Source: Molossus alvarezi
Lineage: Eukaryota; Chordata; Mammalia; Chiroptera; Molossidae
NCBI GenBank assembly: GCA_037176705.1
Contig: CM073896.1
Location: 26,734,708 to 26,798,707 of the forward strand
DNA length: 64,000 nt
Reading direction: 5' to 3'
Shown here: piece by piece, positions 47,832 to 58,689 of the stretch
Position numbering within the stretch: position 1 is the first letter of the stretch
How the letters are laid out: every line of letters starts with the position of its first letter
Program-made: the position numbers and the translations under genes
Notes under the pieces: generated by a model
Databases searched by the model: none
Told to the model about the DNA's origin: nothing
What the model saw: only the letters and a program-made list of their open reading frames with translations

Positions 47832-48750
47832 TTACAGCAATCCGTTTAGCATATCGTGCAGTGCTGGTTTAGTGTTAATAGCCCTTTTTTGTCTGGGAAG
47901 CTCTTTATTTGACCTTCTATTGTGAATGATAGCCTTGCTATGTAGAGTAGTTTTGGATTCAGATCCTTGTTTTTCATGACCTTGTTTACCTCATGCCACT
48001 CCCTTCTGGCCTGTAGTGTTTATGTTGAGAAGTCAGCTGAGAGACTTATGGGGTGTCCTTTGTAGGTAACCTGTTGCTTCTCTCTTGCTAATTTTAGGAT
48101 TCTCTCTTTGTCTTTAAGTTTTGGCATTATAATTACTATGTGTCTTGGTGTGGGCCTGTTTGGGTTCTTTTTACTTGGGGCTCTCTGTGCTTCTTGAACT
48201 TGAATGCCTTCTACCTTCACCAAGATTGGAAAGTTTTCTATCACCATTTCTTCAAATATATTCTCTAATTCTTGACCATTTTCTTCCTCTCCGGTGACTC
48301 CTATGATGCAAATGTTATTACATTTCCTGTTGTCCCACAGTTCTCGTAAGCTCTCTTCCTGTTTTTTAATTGTTTTTTTCCTTTTGGTTTTCTGATTGGT
48401 TGATTTCTTCAACCCTGTCTTCTAATTCACTGATCCGGTCCTCAGCTTCCTCTACTCTGCTGGTTAGTCCTTCCAATGTGTTCTTAATTTCTGCTATGTC
48501 ATTCTTTATTTCCACTTGGTTGGTTTTCAGTGTTTCTATATCTTACTCATGGTGCTGATGTCCTTACTCATGCTGTTGAGATTCCTCAAGATCATGGCTC
48601 TGAACTATACCTCTGATCACTTGCTTAACTGCATTTCATTTATCTCATCTTTGACAGAGTTCTTTCAATCTTTCATTGGGATTTGTTTCTTTGTTTCACC
48701 ATTTTGGATATCTCAGTCAGTTTTGAAGCCTGCCAAATTTTCCCTGTGAG
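47832..48750 (-). pseudogene. L1 ORF1 (RNA-binding protein), broken
   Basis: ORF1p coats L1 RNA as a coiled-coil trimer. The RRM and the start of the C-terminal domain are readable at 48412-48020 (NNICIIGVTGEEENGQ, then RPTPRHIVIIMPKLKDKERI, then GHPISLSADF). A TAA stop follows ADFST. The same frame then continues with TLQARREWHEV and ends GLL-stop at 47832-47834. The N-terminal coiled-coil part (48412-48750) is frameshifted, and its start codon is not certain. The single stop in the C-terminal domain would remove its last third. Confidence 0.85.
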
Positions 48751-49497
48751 TGTTGGTGTTCTGCTGTTTGTGGCTCCCTCTATTGGGTTTGAATGAGCCC
48801 AGGTGGGCCCACATCAGACACCACTGTCAAGTCTTAATTTCCTGAGTAGATTTGCAAGCCCAGGAAAGGTTCAGTTATCCTCTAGCTTTTTGCCTGGAGG
48901 CTAGTAGTCTCAGTTACTCAGTGCTTTGGAATGTAGCTCTGGTGTTCTGCATAAAATGATTTCCAGAGGGTGGTATAGAGGTTAGTTGTTAATGAGCCTC
49001 AATTTGCATTTCTTTGCCTCATCAGGAAGGAATTGAATATCTGAGGGAGGGGCTGCTGCTTTTCCCCTCAGCTCTGGGAAGGAGCACACTGGCCACCGTC
49101 CTTTGTGGCCACAACTCAGCAAATACTCTGAGTGCCCTCCAAATCCCGGGTGTCCCAACAGAGTTCCAGCCCAGTCTGCCCTCCCTCTGCCATAGCCCCC
49201 AGGTGAGTGGCTTTGACTATTTTAGTGCTCTGTCCTGGCTCTCTGCACTGTGGAGAGGGCTTGGTCTTTATTCCCCAAGGGCACTGCTCACAGCTAAGAC
49301 TGCTGCTGTCCATGGGCTCCCAGCCTGCCACCCTCTCATGTCTCTGCAGATCCTACCAGTGTCCTTGGTTATATGATCCTGTCCCGCTGTTTTTCTGTTG
49401 CTTTTTTTCCGAATATTTGTCTATATTGTAGTTGTAATTCCCGTTTGGTCCTGGGAGATCGTCTGTGTAGCTTCCATTCACTCCGCAGCCATTTTCA
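48751..49497 (-). promoter_or_regulatory. L1 5'UTR (internal promoter region), antisense
   Basis: GC-richer than the L1 body, it ends on + at 'cactccgcagccattttcac', the complement of an L1 start of the AAATGGCTGCGGAGTG type. 'ggtcctgggagatcgtctgt' is a typical early 5'UTR phrase. In active L1s this region drives transcription. Here function is only inferred by family. The 120-codon + frame at 49014-49376 is incidental. Confidence 0.75.
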
Positions 49498-49510
49498 CAT
49501 CTCTCATGTT

Positions 49511-49756
49511 CTTTTTTTTTTTTTATCCTCACCTGAGGACATTTTTCCATTTTTTACTCAGATAGAGTGGGAAGGAGAGAGAGGAAGAGAGAGAAACATC
49601 GATGTGAAAGGGACACATCAAGTGGCCGCCACCCACACGACCCAACCAGGGCCGGGGACAAACTGCAGCCAAGGTACATGCCCTTAGCGGGAACCGAACC
49701 CGGGTCTCTGTGGACCGCAGGCCGACGCTCTAACCGCTGAGCCAAACCGGCCAGGG
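49511..49756 (-). mobile_element. Ves-type SINE at the L1 5' terminus, well preserved
   Basis: The complement has head 'gccctggccggtttggctca', 'gggttcggttcccgctaagg' and the tail 'tgtcctcaggtgaggat'. A perfect 10-bp target duplication, ctctcatgtt, is at 49501-49510 and 49757-49766, a few bases outside the L1 start. Confidence 0.95.
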
Positions 49757-50029
49757 CTCTCATGTTGTTTCTTGAATGGCCCTTAAAGTGCACTGATTCC
49801 TGCCAATGGAATCTTTTAACTTCCTTGTCTGTGGTCAAGACCATGACTAAGGATCTTCAGATATAAAAACAAAGTAAATAAGAAAAATTTTTTTATGAGT
49901 TTACCATCAATCCCACAGGAATTTTCAACAAATTATAAGCAAAATTTAATAGCAGAAAAGTTAGATATGCTAAAGCAGTATTTTAATTATTACTTTGAGT
50001 TTATTAATAAAGTGTATTATTATTAGCCT

Positions 50030-50168
50030 TCCATTTCTTGAGTCCTTAATTCAGTGCCATTCTGTGAGCCTTCACGTATATTGTCCTACTCTATCTGCAC
50101 CATAGATAAGGGTTATAAGCCAATGTGGCTCTAAGTGGCAGAGATTTGACATGAACCCATTCACACTC
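50030..50168 (+). repeat. MIR relic
   Basis: 'ttgagtccttaattcagtgc', then 'ataagggttataagccaatg', then 'ctaagtggcagagatttgac' resembles MIR in sense. Confidence 0.55.
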
Positions 50169-50425
50169 TCCCTTCATCTAGGTCTCTGCTCAAACTTGCC
50201 TTCCTAGCCTCTGACACTCTCTATTCTATGTCTGTTTTGTTTTCATTCATGGCACTTTTTCTCATAACAAATTATACATAGATTTATTTGTCTTCTCCAT
50301 CCTTATACTGTAAGAGCAGTATTTTTTTCTATTTTGCTGACTACTAAAATTCTGGTGCAATATAAGTTTTTAGTCCATATTGGACGCTTGATAAGCATTT
50401 GTTAAATAAATGACCATAAGCATAA
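50169..50425 (+). repeat. L2 3' end
   Basis: 'ctaggtctctgctcaaactt', then 'cttctccatccttatactgt', then 'gacgcttgataagcatttgt', then 'taaataaatgacc' follow the L2 3' terminal order. Confidence 0.75.
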
Positions 50426-51082
50426 ATGTTTGATGAATGAAAAAACAAACGGGCAAATTGACAAAATTCTTCTCTCCATCAATCCCATATGTTTTTACTA
50501 TACTGCTTCACAATTTCAAAGATATTTTGTTATTTGTAAGAACAGAAAACTCACTTCTTCCTATCATCTTTAAGTCCTTATTTATCAGTCACTGTCCATC
50601 CTGTTAATACCACAGCTCGTGAAGGCTAGATCTCCAATTGGGAGCTTTAGGGTAACACTGAGGGCAGCAGCATGTCCTGCAGGCGTAGAGAGCCAATCCC
50701 AGGGCTGCAGCAGCCAGGTGGCCACCTGTGAGCTCTCTCAGTTTGTAGGACTGGGATATTTTAAAGGAAGTTTGCCTGATGAGGACAAGAGTAGTACCTG
50801 CATGCAGAGACTGGAATGCAATCTATCATAGGGGAAAACATTCTGGCAGTGGTGAGCATAAATGCCAAACTCACCAGTATTATAATTTTAACCCACCCAA
50901 CAGACAGCAGGCCAGGCCATCTATAGGAAATAAAGATTGGCTTACAAAAAAAAAAAAAATTAAGAGACATGTAAAGGACATGAGAAATAGTTTAGAAAAC
51001 AACAAAGAAATATCTTTCAATGGGGAAAAGTGAATCAAAAGGAAAGAATATACCAAAATTTAAAACAAGTTTAGAAAAATAG
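50426..51082. other. Unassigned sequence
   Basis: No gene is supported. 50940-51080 is A-rich and could be old L1. The 84-codon frame 50779-51033 is probably chance. Confidence 0.35.
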
Positions 51083-51380
51083 CCCTGGCCGGTTTGGCTC
51101 AGCAGTTAGAGCGTCGGCCTGCAGTCCGGAGAGACCCGGGTTTGGTTCCCACTAAGGGCACGTACTTCGGTTGCAGTTTGTCCCCAGCCCTGGTTGGTCG
51201 TGCGGGTGGCAGCCACTCGATGTGTCCCTTCACGTCGATGTTTCTCTCACTCTCTCTTTTTTCCTCTCTCTCCCTCCCACTCTATCTGTAAAAAAAATGG
51301 AAAAATATCCTGGGGTGAGGATTAAAAAAAATAAATAAAATAATAAAATAAAATAAATAAATAAATATACTTAAAAAACA
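51083..51380 (+). mobile_element. Ves-type SINE with long A-rich tail
   Basis: Head 'agccctggccggtttggctc' and tail 'atatcctggggtgaggatta', followed by an A-rich (AAAT/AAAAT)n tail of about 50 bases. No certain target duplication. Confidence 0.93.
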
Positions 51381-51389
51381 AAAATTATT

Positions 51390-51539
51390 TGCAATATGCA
51401 GCAAGACAACCAGATATTTCTAAAATGGAAATACTAGATATGAAAGATAAATTTTTAAAAATAAACACTCCAGTGGAGTAGCAGAATGAATATATTTAAA
51501 ATTACATTAGCTAAGAGAAACACTGGGCCAGGGAACTCT

Positions 51540-51591
<52 letters not shown>

Positions 51592-53210
51592 AAAGAAAGA
51601 AAATAAGAGGGAAAAAAACTATAAAAAAAGACAAGACTGTTGAAGAACAGAAATAGAAATGTCAAAATTCAATGAGTTGGAAAACCAAGAGAGAAAATTA
51701 AGAGTGCAAGCAGGAAATAAAATAGTTGATAAAATTATAACCAAGAATCTTTTCAGAACTAAAAATGGCTTTATATTAGGCTTCAAATTGATAGTGTTCT
51801 GTGACAGAGACAATTTTCGTTTGTAACAGGCTATTCCACTGACCTCCTGGGCACACAAGAAGAAACTTTCCTCCCCTTAGCTTTGAATCTAGGTGGAGTT
51901 AAATGACTAATTGTAGATCAAAGGAGCCAGGGTAACTGAATGACCACATTGGACAACTCCCTGCCAAAAGCTAATTAGATAGTGTTTAGCTTTTGAAAGT
52001 GAGAACATACCTTTGCCTGGATCATGGAGTTGTTTTTATATCAGCCTAGTTTGATTCATAGAGTTCATAGTGTACTGCAATAGATAATTAAAAAACAAAA
52101 ATCATACCTAGACACACATCCCCAAAGAAATTGCCAAAATCAAATCACATACAAAGGAATAAAAAATATTATAGTAATGTGTCTCTTCAATAGCACCATG
52201 ATATGTAAATACCGAGCAAAAATAAAATTGAACCATTACTTTAATATTTACCTGAACTAATATATATGTTTCTTGGTAAACTAAAGTTTCAGCATAAAGA
52301 TTCTCAAAAATTTTACTACTTGGATCCTCTGAAAGATTCTTTAAACAATATATTTCTATAAGAAGAGCAATGAATAGGGAAAAAAAAGTTATAAAAAAAA
52401 GAATTTACATTGTAACTAAACAAGGAATAACAATACAATCCTGACTCTTGTAATATCAACATAAGACAAAGGAGTTCCTTTGGGTGAGACAATAGATATT
52501 CAGAGAGAAAAATATACAATTATGGGTCTCAAATATAATGCCTAATTTTTAATTCAGGACAAATACTGTTATAGGTAAAGGTAGAAAAATAAAAATCATG
52601 GCAAATAGAACTCATCAAAATATTACAGAACCAAGTCCTAACATAACTGAAATTATAGTAAATAAAAATAGACTAAACACATGTACTAGAAAATAAGAAT
52701 TCTCAGTTTTAATTTTTAAAAATATATACAAATCAGTCAGGAAAAGACATGGAAGAAACCTAAATGAATATTAATAAGTGAAAGAAGCCAATCTGAAAAG
52801 GCTACATACTGTATGATTCCAACATCATGACATTCGGGAAAAGGCAAAATTATGGAGACAGTAAAATACCAGTGCTATCCAGTGGTCAGGTTAGGGAGAG
52901 GGACCAGCAGACACAGACAATTGGGAGGTGGTGAAAATACTCTGTGTGATATAATGGTGGATACATGTCATTACATATTTGTCTAAATCCAGAGAATGTA
53001 CAGCACCAAGAATGAACTGTAAGGTAAATGATGGACTTCGGGTGACTAGAATGTGTCAGTGTAGGTTCAGCCTTGGTTAAAAAAATATGCACCCTACTGT
53101 TGAGTGATGTTGATAATGGGGGAGACTACACATGTGTGCAGGCCTGGGGTATATGGTAAATCTCTCTAACTTCCTCTCAATTTTTCTGTGAAACTAAAAC
53201 TGCTGTTAAA

Positions 53211-53211
<1 letters not shown>
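51390..53211 (+). mobile_element. Ancient L1M, ending in 3'UTR
   Basis: The 3' part is clear. 52780-53211 follows an old L1M 3'UTR: 'ggtggatacatgtcattaca', then 'agagaatgtacagcaccaag', then 'tgttgataatgggggagact', then 'actaaaactgctgttaaaat'. Upstream to about 51390 the A-rich sequence is compatible with degenerate L1, but that extent is uncertain. The tail has become an (AC)n tract. Confidence 0.65.
51542..51588. repeat. (GA)n microsatellite
   Basis: A nearly pure run of GA dinucleotides, about 23 units, followed by a short AAAG-rich stretch. Confidence 0.97.

Positions 53212-53250
<39 letters not shown>
53212..53250. repeat. (AC)n microsatellite
   Basis: About 19 uninterrupted AC units directly after an L1M 3' end, so it probably grew from the element's A-rich tail. 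Confidence 0.97.
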
Positions 53251-53253
<3 letters not shown>

Positions 53254-53467
53254 CAGAAGCGACACATTTTAAAAGGGTGAGGGTATAGAAATATTAGGGG
53301 AAAGCAAGGCTTAAAAGAATACATACCATTAAACAAAAATAATATAAACCCAATATAAACCAAAAGAAAGCTGTATATAAATTTTAACCTCACCCAAAAC
53401 ATAATTTTAGGTAAAAGCAAAATAATTTCTCTATTTTACTAATAAGTTTTTATTGCCAAAGACTCTC

Positions 53468-53647
53468 TTTTTTTCCTTTTTTCTTTATAAATGTTAGAGA
53501 GAGAGAGGATGGAAGAGGGAGAGAGAGAAACATCAATGAGAGAGAACATCGATTGGCTGCCTCCCACGTGCCCCCCACTGGAGATCAGGCCCAGAACCTG
53601 GGCATGTGCCCTGACCAGGAATCAAACCAGAAACCTCTTGGTGCATA
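53468..53647 (-). mobile_element. Second-lineage Ves SINE, 5'-truncated
   Basis: The complement carries the SINE body and tail, but the tRNA-like head stops at about 53647 ('caccaagaggtt' on the complement). On + the body reads 'ccctgaccaggaatcaaacc'. Confidence 0.85.
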
Positions 53648-53676
53648 ATGATAAAATTATACCGAGTGTTTTTGCC

Positions 53677-53765
53677 AGTCGATGTTCTCTCTCATCGATA
53701 ATTCTCTCTCTCTCTCTCCCCCTCTCCTTTCCTCTCTCTCTCTAAAAACCAATAAAGAAACAAAA
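53677..53765 (+). mobile_element. 3' half of a second-lineage Ves SINE
   Basis: Only the CT-rich body and tail remain ('gtcgatgttctctctcatcg', then 'aaaaaccaataaag'). It faces the truncated antisense copy to its left, separated by 29 bases. Confidence 0.85.
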
Positions 53766-53859
53766 GAGATGAAGATGGCTTAGACCAGAAGGATAATGAC
53801 TGAAGCACAAAAGAAGGTATTTGGACTTTGGATCTATACCAACAATAAAGCCAAGGCGA

Positions 53860-54290
53860 GGGACTGATGTTTAGGTGGTGGCATATGAGAGAGCGATATA
53901 AGTAAGAAAAACTTCGAGATTTATTTAGTTCATTTCATGAAAGAGGGGGAGACTGGTAGAGGAGTAATTCTGTTTTGGAGGAAAAGAATGGTGATTAAAA
54001 GTTCACTCATGGAATGTAAATTTTAAGATACTCATTGAATACAGAAGAGAACACATTAAGGAAGCAACTGGCTATAAAGGATATCCAGTTCTGCCTGGAT
54101 AAATAAATTTGGAAGTCATCAGGACATAAATGGAGATCTCATCTAGACTGATGATTTTAATAACCAAAAGAGTGATTGTAGCTTGAGAAAAGAAGATGTT
54201 TAAATACTGAGCCTCTGACACATAAATATTCACAATGTAGGGAGATCCTAAGGAGACAGTTAAGGAAACAGAAGCACTAGCTGGTGAAGA
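53860..54290 (-). mobile_element. L2 relic, antisense
   Basis: 'gaaagagggggagactggta', then 'gataaataaatttggaagtc', then 'atcaggacataaatgg' are the complement of L2 ORF2 sequence like that at 23200 and 31340, strongly diverged. Confidence 0.5.
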
Positions 54291-54321
54291 TATGATTGGT
54301 GCCTAGTAAAAAGAAGAAGAA

Positions 54322-54562
54322 GCGTCCAGCTGGTGTGCTCAGTGGATTGAGCATCATCCCACGGACTAAGAGGTCTGGGTTTGACTCCCAGTCAGGGCAC
54401 ATGCCCAAGTTTTGGGCTCAGTCCCCAGTGGGGGTGTGTGCAGGAGGCAGCAGACTGATGTTTCTTTCTCATGTCGATGTTTCCATCTCTCTCTCCCTTC
54501 CTCTCTCTCTGAAACAAATTAATAAAAACATATTTAAAATAAATAAATAAATAAATAAAATA
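54322..54562 (+). mobile_element. Second-lineage Ves SINE
   Basis: Head 'cgtccagctggtgtgctcag', then 'gagcatcatcccacggacta', 'gggtttgactcccagtcagg', a CT-rich body and an (AAAT)n tail at 54536-54562. Confidence 0.9.
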
Positions 54563-55145
54563 ATGATATGAAGCAATATTCAATCTCACTAATAAGAGAA
54601 ATTTAAATTAAGATAAGAGTATGGTATTTTACATCTCTAAGTAAGACAAAATAGCATATCAAATAGCATATTTTGTTGGTAAGTATTTGTGAAATCCTGT
54701 CAGTGAAAGTGCAAATGTCATTTTGGAGTGTAAGCTATTAGTACTCAGTAAAATTGGAATAGAAAGCTAAAAGGATATACATTAGATAAATGAGGGATAA
54801 GATATACAGAAGGGAGGCAAGAGGAACAGGCTTGGTGATGAAATATGAAAGGAAATAATAATAAAATCATACCAAGTGTTCTTGCATAGCCCCATTATGA
54901 TTCTGTGCCTTGAACTGAATCATCTGAAATGTCTTCACCCCTTACATGAACACAAAAATTTCCAATACTTCAGGTACATTTACTGTGGCTTAAACATGAA
55001 GTTTCCTATTGAAAGACTTTTTTTTTTTTAAATAGAAAGTCAAATTACCTCTAGGAGTAATATTCATTTAAGAACTAAGGGATAATATGGAGGGTCCTCC
55101 AACAACGTTGTTTTGTTCAATGTCGTTTTACAATAATGTTAATGA
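54563..55145. other. Unassigned sequence
   Basis: No gene is seen. 54857-54886 repeats, with five mismatches, the 30 bases at 53647-53676 that lie between the two facing SINE halves. Confidence 0.4.
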
Positions 55146-55149
55146 GAGA

Positions 55150-55455
55150 AACAACAACAACAACCATATGATTCCACCTGAACCCACTATCTGTGTGGAG
55201 TTTACAAGTTCCCCCAGGTCTTCATGGTATTTCTCCAGGGACCCTGATTTCCTCGCTCACCCCAGAGATGCGCATGTGAGGTAAACTGGTGAGTCTCAAT
55301 CATCCTAGTCTGCATGATATGGGTGTGTACGGTGAACCTGTGACCCAGGGTGTCCTCTCCAGGTGGGTGCTGCCTGGTGCCCTGTGCAGCCAGGAGAGGT
55401 CCCAGGCATCCAAGACCCTAAATTGAAATAAGTGGGTTGGGAATAAATTATTTTA
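55150..55455 (+). repeat. Ancient mammal-wide LINE tail (RTE/L4-like)
   Basis: 'ctatctgtgtggagtttaca', then 'ggtatttctccagggaccct', then 'gaacctgtgacccagggtgt', then 'aataagtgggttgggaataa' follows a well-known old retroposon tail. I place it with RTE/L4-type elements from memory; the exact family is unsure. Several CpGs remain. Confidence 0.55.
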
Positions 55456-56464
55456 CATGTTTGTATTCATCTTTCTTAAATGTATGTCTAGCTCACATTT
55501 ACTTCAATGTTTAATATTAGAAGTGTTTGGGATCTTTATATATTAGTTTAGTGAAGTTTTTGTGACCAGAAGTATGCTGTAGGAACTTTACTGTTGTTTA
55601 TATCAATGAGTCTATAGTAAAACTGGTTTCATTATATGTCAAATTGCAGCTTCGAAGGACTTATGGACAACAGTAAGTGAGGACTTAACCAGGAAATACA
55701 CAGTGTCTTAAAGTATAATACAAATCATCATTTCCTGATCTTTTCTGTCAAGAACCTTAAATAATGATGACACACAAAGATCAGAATCCCTAAAGAAATT
55801 ACTACTTGTTGTACAAATTTCCAGATACCTGAAAGATAATTTTCTACATACCAAAGTTTCCTATTGTTAATAACAAGGTATTGGTATATGTGCAATACAT
55901 ACTCTATTACTCTCTGCTCTCTTAAATAGATAGCAATGTATGAAACTTAAAATCTGTTACTATTTGTACTAATATCCAATAAGATAGTTATAGTTTGATT
56001 GGCCACTGCTGAGTAGAACTCTTCCTCTGATTCGATGACCTTTCTTTGATCATCATTGCCATGGTCACTCTGCTACCACTCATAATAATGGCCAGACACT
56101 TATATTCCTTCTCCTTTTCTTCCTTCCATTTTCTATGTTTTCACTCTCTACAATTCTTCCTCTTTGAACTCTGGATCTTATAATCCTTTTCATTCTCTGA
56201 ATTTACTCTTATGGTCCCTGACTTTTGTTTCAAATAAGTCTTATTTCGCGGCCAGCAATAGTCAATTTAGTCAGCAAACCAAATAATCAGGTTTTTCTGG
56301 AAGTGGCCATCAGGTTTGGGTCTTCCCTAGGGAATCCAGCGTTCACAGCACCAGAAATGGAATTGAAAAAGAAATGGGCATTTTGAGTTCTGCAACTTAA
56401 CAATTGGGTAAATTCAATCAAACTGATTCACTTTTTTAAAGCTACAGCACTGTTTCGGGTTTAG
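55456..56464. other. Unassigned sequence
   Basis: No gene or recognised repeat was found. Confidence 0.35.
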
Positions 56465-56479
56465 AAAGGGACTAATAGC

Positions 56480-56690
56480 ACCCTGGCCGGTCTTCTCAGT
56501 GGTTAGAGCATCTGCCCATGAAGGAGCAGGTTCTGTTCTGGTCTAGGGCACATCCTTTGGTCCCCAGCCCTGGTCAGGTTGTGCGGGAGGCAACCAGTCG
56601 ATGTGTCTCTCTCACATTGATGTTTCTCTCTCTCTCTCCCCCACTCTATCTAAAGATACAGGGAAAAATATCCTCAGATGAGGATTTTTT
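56480..56690 (+). mobile_element. Ves-type SINE
   Basis: Head 'accctggccggtcttctcag' with a damaged A box, then a CT body and the tail 'atatcctcagatgaggat'. Imperfect target duplications 'gggactaatagc' (56468-56479) and 'gagactgatagc' (56700-56711) flank it. Confidence 0.88.
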
Positions 56691-56704
56691 TTAAAAAGAG
56701 AGAC

Positions 56705-58197
56705 TGATAGCTTCTGGCAAAGATGGCAGATAGGTAAATGCAGTACTCACACCCTCCCACAACCACATCAAAATTACAACTAAACTACAGAATAACTATC
56801 ATTCAGAATCACCTGAACTCTAGCTAGACAGAAATTGTATAACTAAGGATACAAAGAAGAAGCCACATGGAGACTGACAGGAGAGGCAGAAACGAAGAAT
56901 GAACGGGCCCCACATCCATGTAGAATCAGGAGGGATATCTTGGCTGCAGAAGGCCCCCAGAGAGCCAGCACTATACCAGGGCCCCCAGTCCAGGGTTCCT
57001 GTGCCAGGAAGAGAAGTCTGCAGTGGGGATGGGCGCTGAGTGAGGTGGAGGGCTGCTTGAGTCCCAGGCATTCCCTCTTAAAGGGCCAACACATAGACTT
57101 ACTAGGACTCACTTGCTCTGAGCCCCAGTGCTGAGGCAGCAGCTTAAAAGGTACAGGGACATATGGAGAGGAGCTGAAGTGTCTGGTACCAGGGTGAGAG
57201 CTGAAGGGGCCGCTTTCTCCCAGACAGAAGTGCTGGCAGAGGCCACTGTTGCTTTGCTGAGCCCGACTCCCACAGAGCTGGTATGTGGGCACCATATCTG
57301 AGTCTCTATCAGCTTGGCTCCTACAGTTGGCTTCATCCTGATTATTCCCTGAGACCCCATTCTACCCAACTTTCCAGTCCACCCAAGCCGTTTCCAGTGG
57401 CTCACCCATATAAGCAGCCTGTCTTGGCTCATACTTCAGAGTTTCCTAAAATCTCTCAAAGGTTCACAATCTCCAAACAAGCAGTATCTGATCTTGGAGT
57501 TCCCCATACCTCCTTCTCAGTGGCCCCAGGCCTGGCACTAGCAGCGGCCAGCCTTGGTTCTCAGATTAGCCTCTACTGGGCACCTCCAAGCCCAACACAA
57601 GTGGCAAACATCTGCAGATCGCTTTGGAGATCATGCCAGGTAGCCCTGGACAGGGCACTGGCAGTGGCTGAGCTTGTCCTGCACCTCCTGGGAGGCCCCA
57701 AAGCCAGCATACCCTGTGACCAGCTTCAGATTGTGCCGAACAACCACCTAACACCTCCATGAACAACCCATGCAAGGGGCAGACTCATGGGGCACCAGAG
57801 CCTCGTTGAAGCAAGTCCTGCTCTGTGGTATCAGCCTCAGAAAATCCTCCACTGTGTTTGTGGCCAGATCTCACAACCAACTGGCCTGGGGATTAAATCT
57901 CTCCAATTAATGTGCCAAAAGCAATCAAGGTTCAACTACATCAGGAGGGTACACACAGCCCACGGGGGTGGGGGGCCCAGCTGCTGCGTCCAATTCTGCT
58001 GACCCAACGATGCTATGCCACTGGGCCTTACAGGACACCTACTACTTAAGGCCACTCAACCAAGACTGAGAGACATAGTAGCTCTAGCCAATTCATAGAA
58101 AAAACATAGCAATGCAGCCAAAATGAGACAATGAAACATGTTCCAAATAAAATAACAGAACAAAATGCCACAAAGAGAACTACACAAAATGGATATA
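56705..58197 (+). mobile_element. L1 5'UTR (5' part of a composite L1)
   Basis: It starts 'ggcaaagatggcagataggt' and follows an L1 5'UTR: 'aagaagaagccacatggaga', then 'gatatcttggctgcagaagg', then 'ccagtccagggttcctgtgc'. The last part (58080-58197) resembles the segment just before ORF1 ('aaaatgagacaatgaaacat'). Frames of 107-159 codons here (for example 57283-57762) are incidental to GC-rich sequence. Confidence 0.72.
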
Positions 58198-58410
58198 ATT
58201 GCCCGGGCCGGTGTGGCTCACTGGTTGAGCATCAACATGTGTACCAACAGGTCGCTGGTTCGATTTCCAGTCAGGGTACAAGCCAGGGTTGCACGCTCGA
58301 TCCCCAGCAAGGGGCGTGCAGGAGGCAAACAATGGATGTTTCTCTCTCATTGATGTTTCTATTTCTCTCTCCCTCTCCCTTCCTCTCTAAAGTCAATAAA
58401 AACATACTTA
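58198..58410 (+). mobile_element. Second-lineage Ves SINE, split by another SINE
   Basis: Head 'cgggccggtgtggctcactg', then 'tggttcgatttccagtcagg', a CT body and 'aaagtcaataaaaacatact'. Its A-rich tail was interrupted by the antisense SINE at 58411-58666 and resumes at about 58679 ('aaaataataataaatg'). Confidence 0.9.
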
Positions 58411-58666
58411 TGATTTTTTTTTTTTATCCTCACCCGAGGACATTTTTCCATTTTTTTGTACAGATAGAGTGGGAGGGAGAGAGAGGAAGAGATAGAGAGA
58501 GAGAAACATCGATGTGAAAGGGACACATCAAGTGGCTGCCACCGCACAACCAACCAGGGCCGGGGACAAACTGCAACCAAAGTATGTGCCCTTAGCGGAA
58601 ACCGAACCCGGGTCTCTCCGGACCGCAGGCCGACGCTCTAACTGCTGAGCCAAACCGGCCAGGGCG
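58411..58666 (-). mobile_element. Ves-type SINE nested in a SINE tail
   Basis: The complement runs 'cgccctggccggtttggctc' to 'tgtcctcgggtgaggat' and an A-run. The target duplication aaaacatactta is at 58399-58410 and 58667-58678. It is close to the lineage consensus, so it is among the younger copies. Confidence 0.95.
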
Positions 58667-58689
58667 AAAACATACTTAAAAATAATAAT

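Larger units (their letters stand above)
43717..49497 (-). mobile_element. Near full-length L1, antisense, inactive
   Basis: Reading the minus strand: a 5'UTR of about 0.75 kb (49497-48750), ORF1 (to 47832), a short spacer, ORF2 (47786-43957), a 3'UTR with a G-rich tract, and a TAAA-type tail at 43717-43738. Total length is about 5.8 kb, close to a complete L1. Both ORFs are broken, so it cannot retrotranspose. Its 3'UTR matches the copies at 1-773 and 7468-7611. I could not find a clear target duplication around the whole element; a worn 'gttgtt...tttctt' pair near 43700 and 49764 is only a possibility. Confidence 0.93.

Noticed and set aside
57283..57762. 159-codon plus-strand frame as a gene
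   Set aside because: It lies wholly within an L1 5'UTR, where GC-rich sequence has few stops by chance. The overlapping minus-strand frame of 150 codons shows the same effect.
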